From Candidatus Nomurabacteria bacterium RIFCSPLOWO2_12_FULL_46_14 (GTDB lineage: Bacteria > Patescibacteriota > Minisyncoccia > Phycocordibacterales > UBA9973), in contig MFVV01000030.1 in NCBI GenBank assembly GCA_001786225.1, forward strand, positions 1 to 7,206: a stretch of DNA of 7,206 nucleotides. The letters are read 5' to 3'. The first letter of the stretch is position 1. Each line of letters begins with the position of its first letter. The translations under genes and the position numbers were made by a program. Shown piece after piece: positions 4,411-7,206 of the stretch. The notes beneath the pieces were generated by a model. It ran no database searches and had not been told where the DNA came from. It saw only the letters and a program-made list of their open reading frames with translations.

Positions 4411-5295
4411 ATGCCAAACGAAAATAAAATTGAACCGGAAAAGCAAATGAACCTGGACTCGGGCAAAATCCTGGAGACTTACGCCGAGGATATGGCCCGG
4501 GCAATAGCCGGCAACACCGAAGAGGGCCTGATAAAAAAAATAATTCACGAAGAAGAGGAAAAAGAAAGCCTCAAAAAAGGTTCCTCGCCGGTTGCGCGGC
4601 GGAATCGGTTTTTCCTTTATCTGGGCGGCTCCCTTATGGCCGCGGCGGCTTTGGTGATTGTCTTACTACCAGCCCTGCGGACTAGAATCAGCACGCTACC
4701 GGTGCCCGAGGCCGCGGCGCCGCTGATTTTCTTGGACCAGAGTTCTCTCTTAGATGTTGCTTCTCTCCGTAAAGAGGAAATAGCCGCCGAGGTTGTTGCC
4801 AAAGCCGAAGCGACGGAAGTCAAAAGGGATGGGATAGAAGGAATATATCTTTCCGCCGGAGAGCGGGTTTTGACCTTGAGAGAATTTCTCGGTGTTTTGG
4901 AAGCCAGCCTGATTCCGGATAATACTCTCCGCGACGAATTTCTGATAGGCGTATGGAATTCAGCCGACCCCGGCGAGAAAAATCTGTTCTTTCTCTTTAA
5001 ATCCAGCTCTTTTGAAAGCGCTTTCCCTGTCCTGCGCGCCTGGGAGCCAAAAATGTTTTCCGACCTGCATGGATTTTTCGGTCTGTCGATAAATGCCGAG
5101 ACCAATTATTTACTGACTAAGGATTTCAAAGACGGTATTATTCAAAACAAAAACGCGCGCGTTCTATACGGCCAAGACGGGCTCCCCGCGCTTTTTTATG
5201 TCTTCGCTGATGATAATTCAGTAATCATCGCTGACAGCCCGGCGGCGGCCGGGAAGGTTCTGGAACGCCTCCGTGCCGGCAAAGTGAAGAAATAG
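4411..5295 (+). CDS. Uncharacterised single-pass membrane protein
   Basis: I do not recognise a family for this 294-residue protein. Residues 1-66 are charged and probably cytosolic, with an acidic/basic stretch EEEEKESLKKG at 47-57 and positive residues (ARRNR, 62-66) just before the membrane. One strong membrane segment spans about 67-89 (FFLYLGGSLMAAAALVIVLLPAL), followed by RTR. By the positive-inside rule the topology is uncertain, since both flanks are basic, but a large C-terminal domain (about 95-294) outside the cell seems most likely. That domain is mixed alpha/beta, with EGIYLSAGERVLTLREFLGVL, WEPKMFSDLHGFFGL and ALFYVFADDNSVIIADSPAAAGKVLERLRAG, and lacks Cys and known enzyme motifs. 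There is no lipobox. No promoter or ribosome binding site is visible, and an inverted repeat abuts the start, so it is probably transcribed with pnp. It may be a lineage-specific envelope protein. Confidence 0.75.
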   Translation: MPNENKIEPEKQMNLDSGKILETYAEDMARAIAGNTEEGLIKKIIHEEEEKESLKKGSSPVARRNRFFLYLGGSLMAAAALVIVLLPALRTRISTLPVPEAAAPLIFLDQSSLLDVASLRKEEIAAEVVAKAEATEVKRDGIEGIYLSAGERVLTLREFLGVLEASLIPDNTLRDEFLIGVWNSADPGEKNLFFLFKSSSFESAFPVLRAWEPKMFSDLHGFFGLSINAETNYLLTKDFKDGIIQNKNARVLYGQDGLPALFYVFADDNSVIIADSPAAAGKVLERLRAGKVKK

Positions 5296-5312
5296 ATTTT
5301 TCGGGCTGAAAA

Positions 5313-5321
5313 TGCTATAAT
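5313..5321 (+). promoter_or_regulatory. Extended -10 promoter of the dksA-like gene (leaderless layout)
   Basis: TGC-TATAAT is a perfect extended -10 box; the sixth base of the hexamer is followed by 6 nt (TTCGGG) and then the ATG at 5328. No good -35 is present at 16-18 nt. The expected transcript starts at or next to the start codon. The box lies in the 32-nt spacer after the membrane-protein gene. Confidence 0.7.
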
Positions 5322-5327
5322 TTCGGG

Positions 5328-5684
5328 ATGCTTAACAAAAAAGCAATTAAAGAAAAACTGGAGAAAGAGCGGGATTTGCTGGTAGGGGAACTCAAAGGCA
5401 TGGGCAAGTTAAATACCGAAACCAAAGAATGGGAAGCGACCCCCGAGGAATTGGAAGTGCCGGAGGTGGACCAGAACAACATGGCCGACCGGTTTGAAGA
5501 TTTTGAAGCCAAGAGCTCTACGATTAAGGTTCTGGAATCCAGATTAAACAGTATTCTCGGGGCTTTGAACAATTTATCTAAAGAAAGCTTCGGTAAATGC
5601 GTCGTCTGCAAGAAGGATATTGAAATAAGCCGACTGGAAGCCAACCCTGCCGCCACGACCTGCATGGAGCATATTGAAAGTTGA
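5328..5684 (+). CDS. DksA/TraR-type C4-like zinc-finger protein
   Basis: This 118-residue protein has the two-part DksA/TraR plan. Residues 1-80 form a charged helical, probably coiled-coil region (MLNKKAIKEKLEKERDLLVGELKGMG, then a linker, then DRFEDFEAKSSTIKVLESRLNSILGALNNL). The C-terminal finger has KESFGKCVVCKKDIEISRLEANPAATTCMEH, with C91, C94 and C112 as ligands and H115 in place of the usual fourth Cys. SRLEANPAATTC matches the family signature 'RL.A.P.A..C'. DksA binds the secondary channel of RNA polymerase and tunes initiation, often with ppGpp; TraR does so without ppGpp. The acidic tip residues of E. coli DksA (DxxDxA) are not clearly present, so that exact activity is not established. 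The gene has its own promoter and a likely terminator, and so is probably a single-gene unit. Confidence 0.88.
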   Translation: MLNKKAIKEKLEKERDLLVGELKGMGKLNTETKEWEATPEELEVPEVDQNNMADRFEDFEAKSSTIKVLESRLNSILGALNNLSKESFGKCVVCKKDIEISRLEANPAATTCMEHIES

Positions 5685-5699
5685 GAACGACTTTATAAC

Positions 5700-5723
5700 C
5701 CTGCCTGCCGGTAGGCAGGTTTT
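5700..5723 (+). terminator. Probable intrinsic terminator of the dksA-like gene
   Basis: A 7-bp GC-rich stem, CCTGCCT (5700-5706) with AGGCAGG (5713-5719), encloses the 6-nt loop GCCGGT and is followed by TTTT. It lies 16 nt after the stop codon. The T-run is short, so termination may be partial. The same stem belongs to a family of CTGCC...GGCAG palindromes in this window. Confidence 0.6.
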
Positions 5724-5747
5724 AACTTTACAAACTTTTAACTTCTT

Positions 5748-7206
5748 ATGTCTTTTGCCCGAGTTTATTCCGCGCAAGTGAATCTGCTCTCTGGGGCTAT
5801 CGTCACCATTGAAGTGGATCTCTCTAAGGGCCTGCATACTTTTTCGGTGGTCGGACTGCCGGACAAAGCGGTGGACGAATCCAAGGACCGGGTCAGCTCG
5901 GCGATAAAAAATTCAGGCTTCAAATCTCCCAAGGCAAAGAACCAGAAAGTTGTCGTCTCTCTTTCGCCAGCGGACCTCAAGAAAGAAGGTCCGTTTTTTG
6001 ACTTGGCCATTGCCCTCGCTTATCTCCTGGCCGCGGACCATCTAGAATTTAACCCCGAGAAAAAGATTTTTTTGGGCGAACTCGGCCTTGACGGCACCTT
6101 GCGCCGGGTGAGGGGAGCCCTGCCCTTGGCGGAAGAAGCCAAGCGCCGGGGGTTTGCAGAGATATATCTGCCCCGGGAGAACGCGGCGGAAGCGGCGCTG
6201 GTTGATGGCATAAAAATCTTCGGCGCCCGAAATCTGGAGGAGGTTATGGAACACTTGGATGAAAATCTAAGCAAAGACTCCAGCCCCAGGGGCGCTCTTA
6301 AAAAAATAAAACCTCAACCAAAGACGGAAGTTAGCTATAAAAAAGCCAAACCAATTTCCGACTTTTCGGATATCCGCGGGCAGGAGAGCGCCAAGCGGGG
6401 CTTAGAGATTGCCGCGGCCGGCGGGCACAACATCGCTATGTACGGCCCGCCCGGCACGGGCAAGACCATGCTGGCCCGTGCCTTTGCCGGGCTTTTGCCT
6501 GATTTAACCCTCCCGGAGATTTTGGAAATTACCGGCATTCACTCCGTAGCCGGAACCATAGAAGGCGAACTCCAGGTGGAGCCGCCTTTCCGCTCGCCGC
6601 ATCATACTTCTTCTTATGTGTCCATTGTGGGCGGTGGCGCCAACTTGAAGCCTGGTGAAGTGACTCTGGCTCACCGGGGAGTTTTGTTCTTAGACGAGTT
6701 CCCGGAATTTGAAAAGAGAGTCCTGGAAGCCCTGCGCCAACCTTTGGAAGACAATCTTATTTCCATTTCCCGGGCGCGGGGTTCAGCGACCTTCCCCTCC
6801 AATTTTATTTTAGTGGCGGCCATGAATCCCTGTCCTTGCGGCAACACCGGTAGCAAAAAGAAGGCCTGCGTCTGCCGGCCGAGCGACCTGGACCGGTATC
6901 GGCGTAAACTCTCCGGGCCGATTATGGACCGCATTGACCTTTGGGTCTCGGTTGGCAACGTGGAGTATAAAAAACTGGGTGGCGAAGGCGATGGGGAAAA
7001 AAGTGCGGTTATTAAAAAGCGGGTAGCCGTTGCGCAGAAAATCCAGCGGGAGCGATATAAAAAATTGCGGCGGGACATAAAATTGAACAGCGAAATGAAC
7101 GTCAAAGACCTTTCCGGCATCGTCAAGTTAAAAGACGAAGTCCGGGCGATGCTGGACGACAGCGCGGAGCGCTTGGGGCTTTCCGCCCGAGCCTATCACC
7201 GAGTCA
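5748..7206 (+). CDS. comM: YifB/ComM family Mg-chelatase-like AAA+ ATPase (C-terminus beyond window)
   Basis: The frame is open from the ATG at 5748 to the window end (486 full codons); the family is about 500-510 residues, so only some 20-30 are probably missing. The N-terminal ChlI-like domain (1-170) starts MSFARVYSAQVNLLSGAIVTIEVDLSKGLHTFSVVGLPDKAVDESK in segments typical of YifB, with the Lon-protease-like fold at SLSPADLKKEGPFFDLAIALAYL. After a variable linker (about 170-200) comes the AAA+ core: Walker A GPPGTGKT (233-240), Walker B LFLDEF with D316 and E317, then AAMNPCPCG and the Cys-rich segment to CVCRP, and DRIDLWVSV. ComM in naturally competent bacteria is a hexameric helicase that drives branch migration during transformation, so this gene points to uptake and recombination of foreign DNA. 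No Shine-Dalgarno sequence or TGn -10 box is seen; the preceding 24 nt are AT-rich. Confidence 0.95.
   Translation, partial: MSFARVYSAQVNLLSGAIVTIEVDLSKGLHTFSVVGLPDKAVDESKDRVSSAIKNSGFKSPKAKNQKVVVSLSPADLKKEGPFFDLAIALAYLLAADHLEFNPEKKIFLGELGLDGTLRRVRGALPLAEEAKRRGFAEIYLPRENAAEAALVDGIKIFGARNLEEVMEHLDENLSKDSSPRGALKKIKPQPKTEVSYKKAKPISDFSDIRGQESAKRGLEIAAAGGHNIAMYGPPGTGKTMLARAFAGLLPDLTLPEILEITGIHSVAGTIEGELQVEPPFRSPHHTSSYVSIVGGGANLKPGEVTLAHRGVLFLDEFPEFEKRVLEALRQPLEDNLISISRARGSATFPSNFILVAAMNPCPCGNTGSKKKACVCRPSDLDRYRRKLSGPIMDRIDLWVSVGNVEYKKLGGEGDGEKSAVIKKRVAVAQKIQRERYKKLRRDIKLNSEMNVKDLSGIVKLKDEVRAMLDDSAERLGLSARAYHRV

Noticed and set aside
1..7206. Recoding of UGA as glycine or tryptophan
   Set aside because: TGA ends pnp and the dksA-like gene at the expected places, and Gly and Trp positions of conserved motifs use ordinary codons.

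Overview
The window looks like chromosomal DNA from a small-genome bacterium of the Patescibacteria (Candidate Phyla Radiation), most likely a Parcubacteria-type lineage (inference, about 0.7). The reasons are short spacers, an almost complete lack of Shine-Dalgarno sequences, a compact S15/PNPase locus, minimal proteins and many small perfect palindromes between genes. TGA, TAG and TAA all end recognisable genes, so the standard code 11 fits and the UGA=Gly code of Gracilibacteria and Absconditabacteria does not.

Left part, minus strand: the first 174 codons of a XerC/XerD-type tyrosine recombinase run off the left edge (1-523). A HicB/HicA toxin-antitoxin pair lies upstream of it (617-1079, antitoxin first, 8-nt overlap). 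Right part, plus strand: rpsO (S15), an NYN/PIN-like putative endoribonuclease, pnp (PNPase, 719 aa), an unrecognised single-pass membrane protein, a small DksA/TraR-type zinc-finger protein, and a YifB/ComM Mg-chelatase-like AAA ATPase that runs off the right edge.

How the genes may work together: rpsO-pnp is a classic bacterial linkage. Here a putative endonuclease sits between them, giving a ribosomal protein / endonuclease / 3'-5' exonuclease locus. pnp has its own candidate promoter and a leader with four successive hairpins. Between pnp and the next gene lies a 127-bp composite of perfect inverted repeats, including a 56-nt three-way junction in which every base outside the three loops is paired.

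The most striking regulatory pattern is that four genes on both strands (xer, hicB, rpsO, dksA-like) each have an extended -10 box (TGN then TAnnnT) ending exactly 6 nt before the ATG. Transcription would then start at or within about a base of the start codon, giving leaderless mRNAs. hicB and rpsO also share one palindromic -35 hexamer, TTGCAA, read in opposite directions. No stretch over 300 bases lacks a gene, and I saw no tRNA, rRNA, CRISPR array or insertion sequence.
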